This document shows, one piece after another, positions 9,985 through 19,371 of a stretch of 64,000 bases of DNA. The stretch is from the NCBI GenBank assembly GCA_009829735.1, contig CM020618.1, positions 27,628,894 through 27,692,893 of the forward strand, read 5' to 3'. The first letter of the stretch is position 1. Each line of letters starts with the position of its first letter. The notes beneath the pieces are model-generated. The model did not search any database and was not told the origin of the DNA. It was given only the letters and a program-made list of their open reading frames with translations. The DNA is from Pyropia yezoensis. Its lineage: Eukaryota > Rhodophyta > Bangiophyceae > Bangiales > Bangiaceae. Made by a program: the position numbers and the translations under genes.

Positions 9985-12504
9985 TTATTTGGCGCTCATG
10001 GAGAAGAGCAAGCTCGCCGGGTTGGACTGCGTCCACACGCGCACTCCCCCGCCCTCCACCTCTGAACGCAGCGTCCCCCGTCGCCACATGCGGATGTTAC
10101 CACTAAAGCTGCTCGCGTCGCGGCCAATGAAATGCTCGGCAAGGACGCATGCCCACAGGTCCACCATGCTCGGCCCGTACATCCAGTCGACGGGGTGGGC
10201 GTCCACCGCGGCAGCGGCCGCCGCCGGCGTCACCGCAGACGCCGTCGTGGTACCCGCGGTGCCGTTGCCGCCTGCCGCGCCTGCCGCGACGATGGCGGCA
10301 GTAGCGGCGGTGGCGGCCGCCACCACGGTGGCATCAACGGCCGCCATAGAGGCGGCGCCGCCCAGCGCCGCCTCCCGGCTATACCAAAACACCTTGCGCC
10401 CGTACTTGGCACGCAGCGCCGCCGCTGTGCCGGCCGACGCGAGCGACGAGGGCGTGAACGCAACGTAGATACCCCTCGCGGCGGCCAGCACCGCCTTGCC
10501 CCGCACCGCCGCCATCCCACCGGGGCTGTTGTTGTAGATGCCCCCGTCCACAGGCACCGCGTTGGCCGTGCCATTCATGATGAAGACGGTGGCGTTCTCG
10601 ATCGCCGCCAGTGCCGTAGCCACCACGGTCGACACATTGACATGCTGTGCTTCCCCCGGTAGAATGCGGAGGTGGACGGCCACCAGCCCCGCCCCGACGG
10701 TGGCTTCGGTCGGCTTGGGGGCTGTCGGGGAGGCTTCAGAGGCAGCGGCGCCCCCCTCTCTTCCAAACGACGCGAGCACCGCCACAGCCGCGTTGACGAT
10801 GCGGGGAGTCGGGGAGAGGAAGGAAAAGAGGGGTGCCCGGCCACAGCTCCCCCCACGCCAGGCGGCCCCTCCGTAGTAGGCGTGGTCCACCGCCAGCACC
10901 CCCCCGTTTGGGAAGTCACGGCCGCCGGCGAGGACGGCACGCACCCACGGGGCGACCGTGGCCTCCCACATGGACGCTCCGCACGGCAGCGGCAGCACCT
11001 CAGGGGGCGTCGTCGGGCCTGGTGACGGCGGCGGTGTCGCATGCACGACCGTCGCGTTGGGCGCGTACAACCGCATGCCCGCGCCCGACCGGATGCCCGG
11101 CGCAAGGAGGATGGACGGCGCCGCGGCAAACGCCGCGCCAACGGCCGACGCGCCAAACGCGGCAATGGAGGTGGTGACCAGCCCAGGGGCGGTGGCGAGG
11201 ACGGCGCCCGAAAAGTACCCGCGCGGCCCGATCAGCGGCGGCTGCGGCGCGTTACACACCCGTCGGGGTCGTTGCGGCGGCGGTGGCGCGGCCGCCGTCG
11301 CCGATGCCACCATTCCCCGGGTGGCGCTCGCCCCAGCCGCCGTCGCCCCTACCGCCGCCGCAGCGGCGGACGACATTCCCTCCTCAGATGCCAGCAGCGC
11401 TTGCAAATCTGCACACGACTCGGTGCCTCCCTCGACGGAGGGAATGACGAGCGTCGCGTCGAGCTCCGCTGCGAGCGCCGCGGCGTTGAGAAACGATACA
11501 AGCTGGTTGTTAAGCTGCCCATACGACGCGTCATAAACGACGTGGGTGGGGTAGCACCGGCCGGAGCGGCAGGCGGGGGGGGGCGGCGTCGATAGCGGCG
11601 GTGGCGGCGACGGCCGAGGGGGGGGGGGCTCCGCCCCCCCGCCGACGCCATTGTCGCCGTCGCCGTCGCCGTCGCCGTCGCCATCGCCGTCGGCACCGTC
11701 GCCGTCGCCGCCGTCACCGACGCCGTGGCCGCCGTCGCCATCCCGGGGTGCGTCGTCGGTGCCCACCACGCGGCGCAAAAACGCCGGAACGACGCTCTTC
11801 CCCACCACCGCCGCATCCACCAACGCCAGCGCCTCGACCGCGTCCGCGGCGGCTTCGGTAGACGCGGCATTAAACGCGTCCGCCTCGATGGCGGCGCGCC
11901 CACTGGCCAGCGTCTGTACGACGTGGAGCATCGTCAGCGCAAAGACGGCGGCGAGGAGGGCGGTCAGCACCCGCCCGCTAGAGAGGGAGGGGTAGGGGAT
12001 GCGCCATTGCGAGCTACAGCACAGGCGCAGTCGCGCACAGGCGAGGGGGAGGGGAAAGCTTGGGGGGGGGGCGTTACAAGCAGCACCAGTGCCTCTACTG
12101 GAGCCGCCAGTGCCGGCCCCGGCGCCGGGATGATCAATGATCGTTGCTAACGGGGGCCCGGGCCTAGACTCGACCTCACCCCGGCTGCCGCCACCGCCGC
12201 CGCCGCTACCACCGCCGCTGACGCCCCCGCACTGGCAGCCGGCCGTCGGAAGGCAGCCCTCTGCCGCGTCCGTGGCGCCCTCTCGCAGTGGAGACGTCGG
12301 GGGTGACCGGCGGAAAGGCATGGCCGAGAGCGGCAACGGCGCGATGGACAGCGGAGCCGGAGACGACGGGGACTCCGGCTGTAGCGGAGACAGGGGTGGC
12401 GGCGTTGTCGGCGGCGGTGCCAACTCGGCCAGTGGGTCGCGCCCCGAGAGCGGGCGTCGACGGGGTTGGCCATCCGACGGCAGCCACCACGCGCGGTACA
12501 CCAT
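9985..12504 (-). CDS. O-fucosyltransferase-like type II membrane protein
   Basis: Single-exon 839-aa reading frame starting at a true ATG. A Pro/Ser-rich cytoplasmic N-terminus (1-160) precedes one hydrophobic span (about 178-198), as in Golgi type II glycosyltransferases. A low-complexity stem follows, with an Asp-Gly dipeptide run (about 255-285, coded by GTC/GCC-type hexamers near 11,650-11,720) and a Pro run. The lumenal domain opens with YGQLNNQLVSFLNAA and TLVIP (about 328-355), the nucleotide-sugar site pattern of the GDP-fucose O-fucosyltransferase family. It continues with VHLR (about 608) and ends with AEHFIG..SSFSGNI, the usual C-terminal motif. Alanine-rich inserts make it longer than typical members. 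Acceptor unknown. The exact start is uncertain because the N-terminus is low complexity. Confidence 0.72.
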   Translation of the reverse strand: MVYRAWWLPSDGQPRRRPLSGRDPLAELAPPPTTPPPLSPLQPESPSSPAPLSIAPLPLSAMPFRRSPPTSPLREGATDAAEGCLPTAGCQCGGVSGGGSGGGGGGSRGEVESRPGPPLATIIDHPGAGAGTGGSSRGTGAACNAPPPSFPLPLACARLRLCCSSQWRIPYPSLSSGRVLTALLAAVFALTMLHVVQTLASGRAAIEADAFNAASTEAAADAVEALALVDAAVVGKSVVPAFLRRVVGTDDAPRDGDGGHGVGDGGDGDGADGDGDGDGDGDGDNGVGGGAEPPPPRPSPPPPLSTPPPPACRSGRCYPTHVVYDASYGQLNNQLVSFLNAAALAAELDATLVIPSVEGGTESCADLQALLASEEGMSSAAAAAVGATAAGASATRGMVASATAAAPPPPQRPRRVCNAPQPPLIGPRGYFSGAVLATAPGLVTTSIAAFGASAVGAAFAAAPSILLAPGIRSGAGMRLYAPNATVVHATPPPSPGPTTPPEVLPLPCGASMWEATVAPWVRAVLAGGRDFPNGGVLAVDHAYYGGAAWRGGSCGRAPLFSFLSPTPRIVNAAVAVLASFGREGGAAASEASPTAPKPTEATVGAGLVAVHLRILPGEAQHVNVSTVVATALAAIENATVFIMNGTANAVPVDGGIYNNSPGGMAAVRGKAVLAAARGIYVAFTPSSLASAGTAAALRAKYGRKVFWYSREAALGGAASMAAVDATVVAAATAATAAIVAAGAAGGNGTAGTTTASAVTPAAAAAAVDAHPVDWMYGPSMVDLWACVLAEHFIGRDASSFSGNIRMWRRGTLRSEVEGGGVRVWTQSNPASLLFSMSAK

Positions 12505-14000
12505 CTATGGGAGAAGGGGCTGGGGGAGGGAAGGGGGTGGGGGGGGGGAGCAGGTGGGGGAGTAGGGTCGAGTGGCTTGCAGCACCGCGGCGGCTCCCTC
12601 CCTCCACCGTCCCGGTGTGGTGGCGGCGGCTCAATGGGGGGGGATGGGGGGGCGCGGTCGGCGCGATCAGGCCAACGGCGCCACTCGACCCGTCTCTGGG
12701 GAACCGGAGGAGGCAGGTGGCTGTGCTCGACACCGCCCCCCCCACCACCCCCCCCCCCCGCTCACTCTCTTGGTCCTGCCTCCCCCAACCGCACACGCCC
12801 CCGAGTAGCGCAACCCCCATTCCATCCGTCACCACCCCCCCACAATCCATCCGTCCCTCCCTGCCAACGTCGGCACGTGACCCCAACCAACGGCACCGTA
12901 ATAGCCACCAAGTCGTCACTGCGGGCCTCGGCTCGCCATCAGCCGGCAGCGAGGTTACGGTGCTGACAGCCCGCGGCACGCCGTACACTCTCCCAATCCT
13001 ACCACCCACTCCCCCCAATACGTCCCCCCACAGGGGCAGCCCCCGTCGAGCCCTCCCCCCTAACCCCCACTCCCACCCGCTCCTCACCATCGATCCCTCC
13101 CTCCCTCCCAGCGTCGGATTGCTACCCCCCGAGGCCGCCGCCACTGGCAGTCGCGTGGTCAACGTGGGCCTCGGTCGGCTCGACCAGCAGGCAGCGAGGC
13201 AATAGCGCTGACAAGCCGCGTCACACCAACGAACTGTCCCCCCTCCCACCAGCCCCATGATGCGGCCTTGAACGCTCGCCGAGGTGTGCCACCGAGCCAC
13301 CCCAGAGGGCGCCGCCCATGGGACATAAAGAAAAAGCCCGCACCCGCAGCCGTCAGTGGTGTGCCTTACGGTGCTGTGCAGGAGGGGGGGGGAGGGGGGG
13401 CCGCCAGCACCGGCCGCCGCCGCCGCCGAAGAGCTGCTGCCGTCGGCGCCGGCGAGGCCGCAATAAAAGGGGGTGACGACGGACGCTGCTGCAGAGGCAG
13501 TCGCCATTGTCAGTGCCGCCGCCGGCCGTCTGCCACCGCCACCGCCACCGCCACCGCCACCGCCACCGCCACCGCCACCGCCACCGCCACCGCCACCGCC
13601 GCTGCCATTGCCACTGCGGCCGCCACTGCGGCCGTCACCGAGTGCTGCCTGCCGGCCGCTGCCCGAGCGACCATGACCGTGCATCCATCGTCAGTGCGCG
13701 AAAATGATGCTGGGCGCCACGGAGAGCGCGCCGCCGTCCGCCAAGCGCGCGGCGGCCAACCAGCCGAGCCCGCCAGGTGGGTACGGGAAAAATTGTTCTC
13801 TCCGACGTGGGCCGGCTTGCGAAGCATGCCTCAGCAGAGTCGTGCAGAAGCGAGGCGTCGGGGTTAGGCCTCCAGCAAAGATCTTGGTCTGGATCACTCG
13901 GCAGCCGCTTGGGCCTCGCTCTTCCCAAGGACCCTACCATTGCGGGCAAAAAGAGGGGGGGGGGGTGGGGGGCCAAGGCCTGATTAGTTCAACAATAAAA
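12505..14000. other. spacer with CCACCG microsatellite
   Basis: No gene recognised. Open frames here read as glycine, proline or alternating Ala-Thr/His-Arg repeats and are by-products of the GC-rich repeat at 13,532-13,600. AT content rises after about 13,980, where the transposon cluster begins. Confidence 0.5.
13532..13600. repeat. (CCACCG)n microsatellite
   Basis: About eleven consecutive copies of the hexamer CCACCG, with related GCCGCC words on both sides. It produces the artificial Gly, Pro and Ala-Thr runs seen in several frames. Confidence 0.95.
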
Positions 14001-14007
14001 ACCCTCT

Positions 14008-14118
14008 ATTAGATGGTTTTTGTCGAAAAGTTGTGACAGTCTCGTGGATATCTCGACCGGATAAAGAGAGCGAGATACTTCCACGCACATTAGACGGCAG
14101 CATGGATCGGAAAACCTC
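14008..14118 (+). repeat. left inverted arm of the DNA-transposon cluster
   Basis: Diverged but ordered matches to the reverse complement of 21,218-21,313: ATTAGA.GGTTTTTGTCGA, then GTGGATATCTCGA, then GGATCGGAAAAC.CCT. The outermost part also forms a small hairpin (AAAAACCCTCTA..TAGATGGTTTTT). It may be the terminal inverted repeat of the PIF/Harbinger element or of a larger composite element. No clean TWA target duplication was seen. Confidence 0.6.
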
Positions 14119-14627
14119 TTCCCACTTGTGATAAAAAGGGGGCTTTTATCCACAACCCGTGGATATGCGCACCCCCCCTGCTGGGGCGGTCAGAGGACGA
14201 TTCACAGTTATTGCCTGCTTAAGTCAGGTCTCAGGATCTAAGACACGCATGGGAAAGAAATTATTGAGCACTTGACATAGAATCGTACGACACTTGAAAG
14301 CGGACGGAAGGTACTGATGGTGCGTCCGCCCTTTCGTGCCTGGTCGAGGCGCGCCATTTCTGGTTACGCGCACGCGGTCTTCCTTGGTACCTGTTCCTGC
14401 TGGTGGGCGGGCGGCGCGGCGCCGGTAGACGGGCTACCACTGCCCATGAGGGTGCCCCAGTCTGCATTAAACACACGCGACGCATCGCTGTTTCTTCCTT
14501 CTCTTTGGTCCTCTTGCGCCTGCTCTGTTGCCTGCCTCCCGGTTCCCTCCCCCACACACACCTTCGCCCATTGCCCACTCCCCTTGCTCCCTGGCCTGCC
14601 GTGGTTCCTCCTCCCTCTCCCAAGACA

Positions 14628-15683
14628 ATGACGAGCGCGCGCTCGCCTGCGCCGGCCAAGTCGCGCGGCGGCAAGCGGTCGGCCGCGTGCAAGCCCACCA
14701 CCCCTCGGGCCAAGAACTTCACCCTCGGTGAGCGCATGGCTTTGCTTGCGGCGGCGCGTGACCACTGGACTGAGTTCCGTGGCCGCCGCACTGGGGACAA
14801 GACCCGCCGCACCGGCAAGGAGTTGGTGGGCGCATTTGTTGCTAATGTGCCTGCGGACGAAAAGGCGTACGCTGCCACGCTCGACGCGACGGCGCTGGAC
14901 AAGAAGCTGAAGGATCTCCGCACGAGCTACGACGTGGCCCTCAAGGAGGCTTCTGGGTCGGGGGCCAGCACGTCTCAGAAGGAGGACGCTGTCATCAAGG
15001 TTGGCGGAGCCATCGTTTTCGGCATGGCCAAAGCCGTTTTTGAAGAATGCCCTGTTTCAAACGAGCGCACGGTCCGTGAACCCGTCAATCTTTTGAGCTC
15101 TGACGGGGGGGCGGGAGTGTCGCGCGAGGGTGGGGGGGGCGGGGGACCTCGTGGGGCGTGGGGGACCGAGGGGTCGGCGGGGGCCGCGGTGGCTGAGGAG
15201 GGGGGCGAGGGGGCCGATGGTGCCGCGGCGCCTGGGGGGGCGTGCGGTCCCGGGAATGCGGGGGAGGTGGCTGAGGTGGAAGGGGCCGCGGGGGAGGGGG
15301 GGGGCAGCGGGAACGCGGAGGGAGCTGCCGCTGAGACGGACAGTGACGAGGACGGCTCCTCCAGCGACGGTCACGAGACCACACCTGTCGCGAGTCCGCC
15401 CCCGGCCACCGCGCCGTCTGTTGTTCAGACGGCAGCCGAGCTTGAGGCGCAGGCCAAGGCCAAGCAGTCTAAGACCCCCAAGAAGGACAAGAAGGAAACG
15501 GCTGCCAGCGTCTTGCGCGAGTACCTACAGGCGAAGATGGCTGACGGGCCGCCTGGCGCGGGTGGTCACGAGGCCGGTAGCGCGGCCGGTACCGGTGGGC
15601 CCCGTGAGGCGAACGTTGGGGAGGTGCGTCTCGCGGTGGTGAATCTTCTGAATGCTTTTGCGGAGAAGGCTCGTGGCCAGTAG
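14628..15683 (+). CDS. Myb/SANT-like DNA-binding protein of a PIF/Harbinger element
   Basis: 351 aa, single exon. After a basic start, residues about 27-105 (FTLGERMALLAAARDHW ... LDKKLKDLRTSYDVAL) form a trihelical Myb/SANT-like domain with spaced Trp/Leu/Tyr residues, as in the accessory proteins that PIF/Harbinger transposons encode next to their transposase. These are known to bind the transposase and transposon ends. A long Gly/Glu/Ala-rich disordered segment (about 150-275) and a basic Lys-rich helix follow. The gene is convergent with the transposase at 16,067-17,928, the usual two-gene arrangement. The ATG at 14,628 was chosen because it directly precedes the domain; the open frame upstream (from 14,403) has no conserved content. 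Confidence 0.7.
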   Translation: MTSARSPAPAKSRGGKRSAACKPTTPRAKNFTLGERMALLAAARDHWTEFRGRRTGDKTRRTGKELVGAFVANVPADEKAYAATLDATALDKKLKDLRTSYDVALKEASGSGASTSQKEDAVIKVGGAIVFGMAKAVFEECPVSNERTVREPVNLLSSDGGAGVSREGGGGGGPRGAWGTEGSAGAAVAEEGGEGADGAAAPGGACGPGNAGEVAEVEGAAGEGGGSGNAEGAAAETDSDEDGSSSDGHETTPVASPPPATAPSVVQTAAELEAQAKAKQSKTPKKDKKETAASVLREYLQAKMADGPPGAGGHEAGSAAGTGGPREANVGEVRLAVVNLLNAFAEKARGQ

Positions 15684-16066
15684 GCCCCTCTCAACTTTGG
15701 AAGCGCCGTGGCACTGGTGGGGCATGGACCGATATATGATTTGTGTCCTTGGATGGCGTCTCCAGGTGAGCCCCATTGTCATTCTGTCTTTGGCGTTCTT
15801 GTTCCATGCCCCCGCCACCACCTCCCTTTTTCAGTGCCCCTCCCTTTCTATGAGCCTCCACGTTTTCTCATGCAACAACGACAATACGAAAACAGATAAC
15901 CAGTCGACCCCCACCTCCCAGCCTCCCACATCCCCCGCCTCCCGCACCCACGTACCCTCCCCGCCCCAGCTCCTCAAAGTCCACATCAGCCACCTCGCAC
16001 TCGAGCCGTTTCTCAGACGGCCACCCACGGCAGCCCCAGGGCCTTCACAATCTCAACCCGCCGCGC
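15684..16066. other. spacer between the convergent Harbinger genes
   Basis: The 3' regions of the Myb-like gene and the transposase gene. No further gene seen. Confidence 0.5.
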
Positions 16067-17928
16067 CTACCCCGCGGACAGCAAAGTGTCACTACCCGCA
16101 CTTGCCATCGGGCTGCTGCCAGGCTGCTCGTCCGGGACCTCCAGATCTGCGTCGTATGCCCCGTCCCGCGCCTCCAAAAAGTTATGCAAAGCGACGCAGG
16201 CCTCCTGCACGGACGCAGACAGGCCAGCATGCGCGTAGATCATCCTCAAAATGTGCCAGCGTCCTTTGAGACGCCCGAAAGCATTCTCCACAACGACGCG
16301 CATTTTTGCATGCAGATGGTTGAAGCGCCGCATGGTTGCCAGGTTAGGGCCGTGCATATCGACCTCCCTGAAAGGTGTTATCTGTAGCATGCCAAGAATG
16401 GATGAAAGAAAAAAGGGGGGGGGCGGGCATCATGTTCCAAAAGAGTGCAGGAACAATAACGGGATGCAACCATGCAGTACAGAGAGACCGGACAAAGAGG
16501 CGAGCGTATTCCAGCAAAACGATGCGGCACTCGAGTGCGCCGCACAGCTTTCAGCGGTCAGCGGCCAGCCTCACTGTACGGTCTGCACAGAGCAAACCTT
16601 GGTCCGGCCGCGATGACCACCACCCACCCCACCGGCCCCTTCACTCGCGACTTCTCCCACACTGCGCCCCTTCGCCCCTCCACCTCTTCGGGACCCTACC
16701 CGGAGCAAAAACGGGATGGAACGTACCAGGAACGGCGTCAGACCAAAGCCCGGGTCACCGAGTATGAACTCCTCGGCAGACAGTGGTCGAAGGTCACCGT
16801 CGGGTAGCAACATCGCCTGGAACCACGAGCGCCCCTTCAACGCGGTTGAGTCCCCACGGGATCCCGGAAACCCGCCCACAAAGTAGCGTATACGACGAGT
16901 GTCCGAAATGGCCAACAAAAGGAGCGAAGATGTGGCATTCTTGTTTGTGTAGTCCTCCTTGTGCTCTCCGAATGGGGTCAAGAGTAGAGTGTGGCAGCCA
17001 TCAACCGCCCCGCAACTGTGCCAATCGAAGCAAAAGCAGTATGAGAAGAGTTGTATCAGAGTGAGATATATTGCTCAGGGTATGGTTGTATCCACCCAGG
17101 GTCCGCGTCCCCCGTCTGTCGCTCTCGACCCACAATCCTGTCGGTCTGCAAAGAGAAGAGTCATTGGAACGCAAAGAAAAACGTACAGACCCTGCCACCC
17201 GTCAGGTTCCCCCCCGTCAGCTAGGAGACGTCCGTGCATATTTGCCGGCGCTCATCTGGCCCTGGCCACGTGGGAGCAGGGAGGCCAAGGCAGAGAGCCT
17301 GTACGACCGGGGTGCAAAACTTCCCAAACGTGGACGGGGCCACGTCCACGGCTCTCGCGACGACCCGCTGCCGCCCACCCTGCGCAAGCCAGAACAGAAC
17401 AGAAAATACGCGCCAGGCCGGTGGGAGAGCCTCTGGGCCGCGCCGGCCGCGTGGAAGAAGAGGTTCAGCCAGCGCCACGACCTCATCGAAATGAGTCGGG
17501 GTCATGCGCACATCACGAAAGAAAGATCCACTCTCAATGCTCTTCTTATAAAAGCGCCCAACAAGGTCGCGAGCGTGGCGCGCAGCCCGGTTTCCCTGGC
17601 CACAGATATCCGTGAGGTCGGCCAGTTCCGCCATCTCGAGCAGCTCGTCCGCATCGCCCCCCCTCACCGCACCCGCCCCCAACGCCGATGAAAATGAAAC
17701 AAGAACGCTCTCAATCTCGGCCCACTGGCCGCTCGCACTCGAGTCCGTCGCGCGGAGCAACCCCACCACCCTTGCAAGCCACGCCCCCAGTGGCTCGTCC
17801 GATGCAACGGAGCACAGGCCGAGGGCCGCCTCCTCCACGGAGAGTAAAGCGGCAAGCTCCCGGAGCTCGGGATCGTGCCCTCCGGCAGCCTGCAGGCCCT
17901 CCAATGCATCGCCCGGAAGATGGGCCAT
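16067..17928 (-). CDS. PIF/Harbinger DDE transposase, multi-exon
   Basis: Cut-and-paste transposase of the DDE_Tnp_4 type. Exon 1 (17,928 to about 17,230) carries an N-terminal region and the helix-turn-helix block (MTPTHFDEVVALAEPLLP ... VDVAPSTFGKFC) ending at WPGPDERRQIC. The exon 17,015-16,727 begins just before GAVDGCH (first catalytic Asp) and contains YTNKNATSSLLLLAI and LGDPGFGL (second Asp). The exon 16,381-16,067 carries ITPFREVDMHGPNL and VENAFGRLKGRW (catalytic Glu). The 16,726-16,382 intron has a GTACGT donor and CTACAG acceptor, phase 0. Between exon 1 and 17,015 a 50-nt exon (17,145-17,096, acceptor TTTGCAG) fits all reading phases and would give about 450 aa, but its donors are weak. 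The catalytic triad looks intact, so the protein may be functional. The ATG at 17,928 avoids an upstream poly-Pro stretch coded by a G tract. Confidence 0.8.
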
Positions 17929-17974
17929 CACGCAAATGCAACTGCACAGGGGCAGCACACCGCAATATGGTGGA

Positions 17975-17998
17975 GGGGGGGGGGGGGGGGGGGGGGGG
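17975..17998. repeat. G24 homopolymer
   Basis: Twenty-four consecutive G just upstream of the transposase start on the minus strand (C24 in its leader). A likely length-polymorphic site and a risk for sequencing error. Confidence 0.95.
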
Positions 17999-17999
17999 C

Positions 18000-19052
18000 G
18001 GGGTACAACCGGCGCGAGGATAATGGCCAAATCAACTGCGGGGGACTGGGAGAGGTGGTGTCGGCGAACGAGTGCGCGCGGCACACTGGTGGATGGCAGC
18101 GGCTGACGGTCCAGCGAGCGGGCGTCTCGCAGTTGGTTCCACATTGGTTCAAATCAGATGCACAGTGTCCAGGCAAGTCGTCGCATTTACTGGCTCCGAC
18201 ACCGGCCTCCAACTCAGGATCTGGAAGACCTCCGAGAGGTGTCCCAGACTTGGGCCCTTCGCCAAGTCGGAAGGTGGCTTTTGAGACCACCTACATATGA
18301 AGTGGGATTTAAGTCGATCCCGTAAGTCAGAAAATCGTGAATCGGGCTCAGGCCAGTGTCAGAGAGGGACTTAAGGGAGGTGTGACAATTTTGTGCACGA
18401 AGCACCGCGCGTGTGCAGGGGTTCTATGTACCCGTGCTGCTGGTTTCGCCGTCCTCCGTTGGTGCCCGCGTCGCTGCGCGTGCCGCAGCAGAGCGTTGCT
18501 CTCTCGGTTGTCATGGGCACAGGCGCAGTGCCTTGGGCCGGGGGCAGTGCCGGGGGCTCCTCGCCGGTTGGCTCAGCGTCCTGTGGTCCAGTGCCCGTGC
18601 AGGCAGAGACTGAGCAGAGCACTGAGGATACTGGAGATGTGCGCCACACACGAAAGGAGGGCAGGCTTGAAAGTGAGAGAGTGGGCGAGCTTCTACCTAG
18701 CCGAGCATAGCACGCCCGCCCTCGGTGGACAGAGCACGACGACTACCTAGCTGTGAAGGTTGTTGTTCGCGCAGGTGCCCACGTCGCTCCGTATCCCGAG
18801 GCCACAAAGCGCTTCGCTGCTTCCGTGTACAGCTTCATCAAGCACCCTCAGGCCACGCTACGCACGGACGGCAAGAAGCTGCGGGATCGCTGTTACCTAC
18901 AGAAGAACCAGTTTGCTTTCGAGGACAAGAACGGGCCGCTCAAGCGAGACGGGGACCGAAACGGAGACTGGGGCGGGCACAAGGGAGGGGTCGAGGGCGG
19001 GGACGAGGGCGAGGGCGGGGACGAGGGCGAGGACGAAGACGGGGCGGTGACA
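18000..19052. other. transposon-internal or flanking DNA with one small ORF
   Basis: Contains an ATG-started ORF 18,753-19,067 (+, 104 aa: MKVVVRAGAHVAPYPEATKR..., with a Lys/Arg-Gly-Asp/Glu-rich tail) of unknown family. It runs into the pogo left terminus, so its last residues come from the transposon. If the inverted arms at 14.0 and 21.3 kb are one element's ends, this is the subterminal part of that element, interrupted by pogo. No function can be assigned. Confidence 0.35.
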
Positions 19053-19252
19053 TATGAGACACGGTGATAAATTCGCATCTGGGGGTGTAAATTCGCATTT
19101 TGAGACGAGGCCGGGAGAGGGAGCAGTACACCAAGAGAGAAACCGAGAGCGCACAAACATGCAGAAAAAATTGCGTCACACAAGATCCGAGCGCACGACA
19201 CTGTGCGCCTAATCAGGGCCTTCCTGTGGGGTAACGAAATATTAGATTCTGG

Positions 19253-19322
19253 AGAGTCGGAATGGAGCCCGGGCCCTCGAGAAGTAAGCGGAATGGCGCG
19301 CTCAAACCACTAGGCAACGGGG
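19253..19322 (-). ncRNA. tRNA-like sequence (possible degenerate tRNA or SINE head)
   Basis: On the minus strand the stretch reads TTGCCTAGTGGTTTGAGCGC, then about 25 nt later CCCGGGCTCCATTCC. These resemble pol III A-box and B-box regions at tRNA spacing. The B box departs from GGTTCGANTCC, so a working tRNA is unlikely. It lies inside the pogo element, between the transposase stop and the left terminus. It may be a tRNA-derived SINE head or chance. Confidence 0.3.
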
Positions 19323-19371
19323 TGAAATCTCTGATATCACGAGCCAGATTTAGGCTTTTGTCCCCATCTCA

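Noticed and set aside
12206-13684. 492-codon minus-strand frame with a poly-Gly tract
   Set aside because: It overlaps the N-terminus of the fucosyltransferase-like gene in another frame and owes its openness to the CCACCG microsatellite.
14180-18400. Inverted similarity between about 14,190-14,240 and 18,300-18,380 as Harbinger ends
   Set aside because: Only scattered short matches (GATTCAC, TTAAGTCAG) without a continuous block or a TTA/TAA pair.
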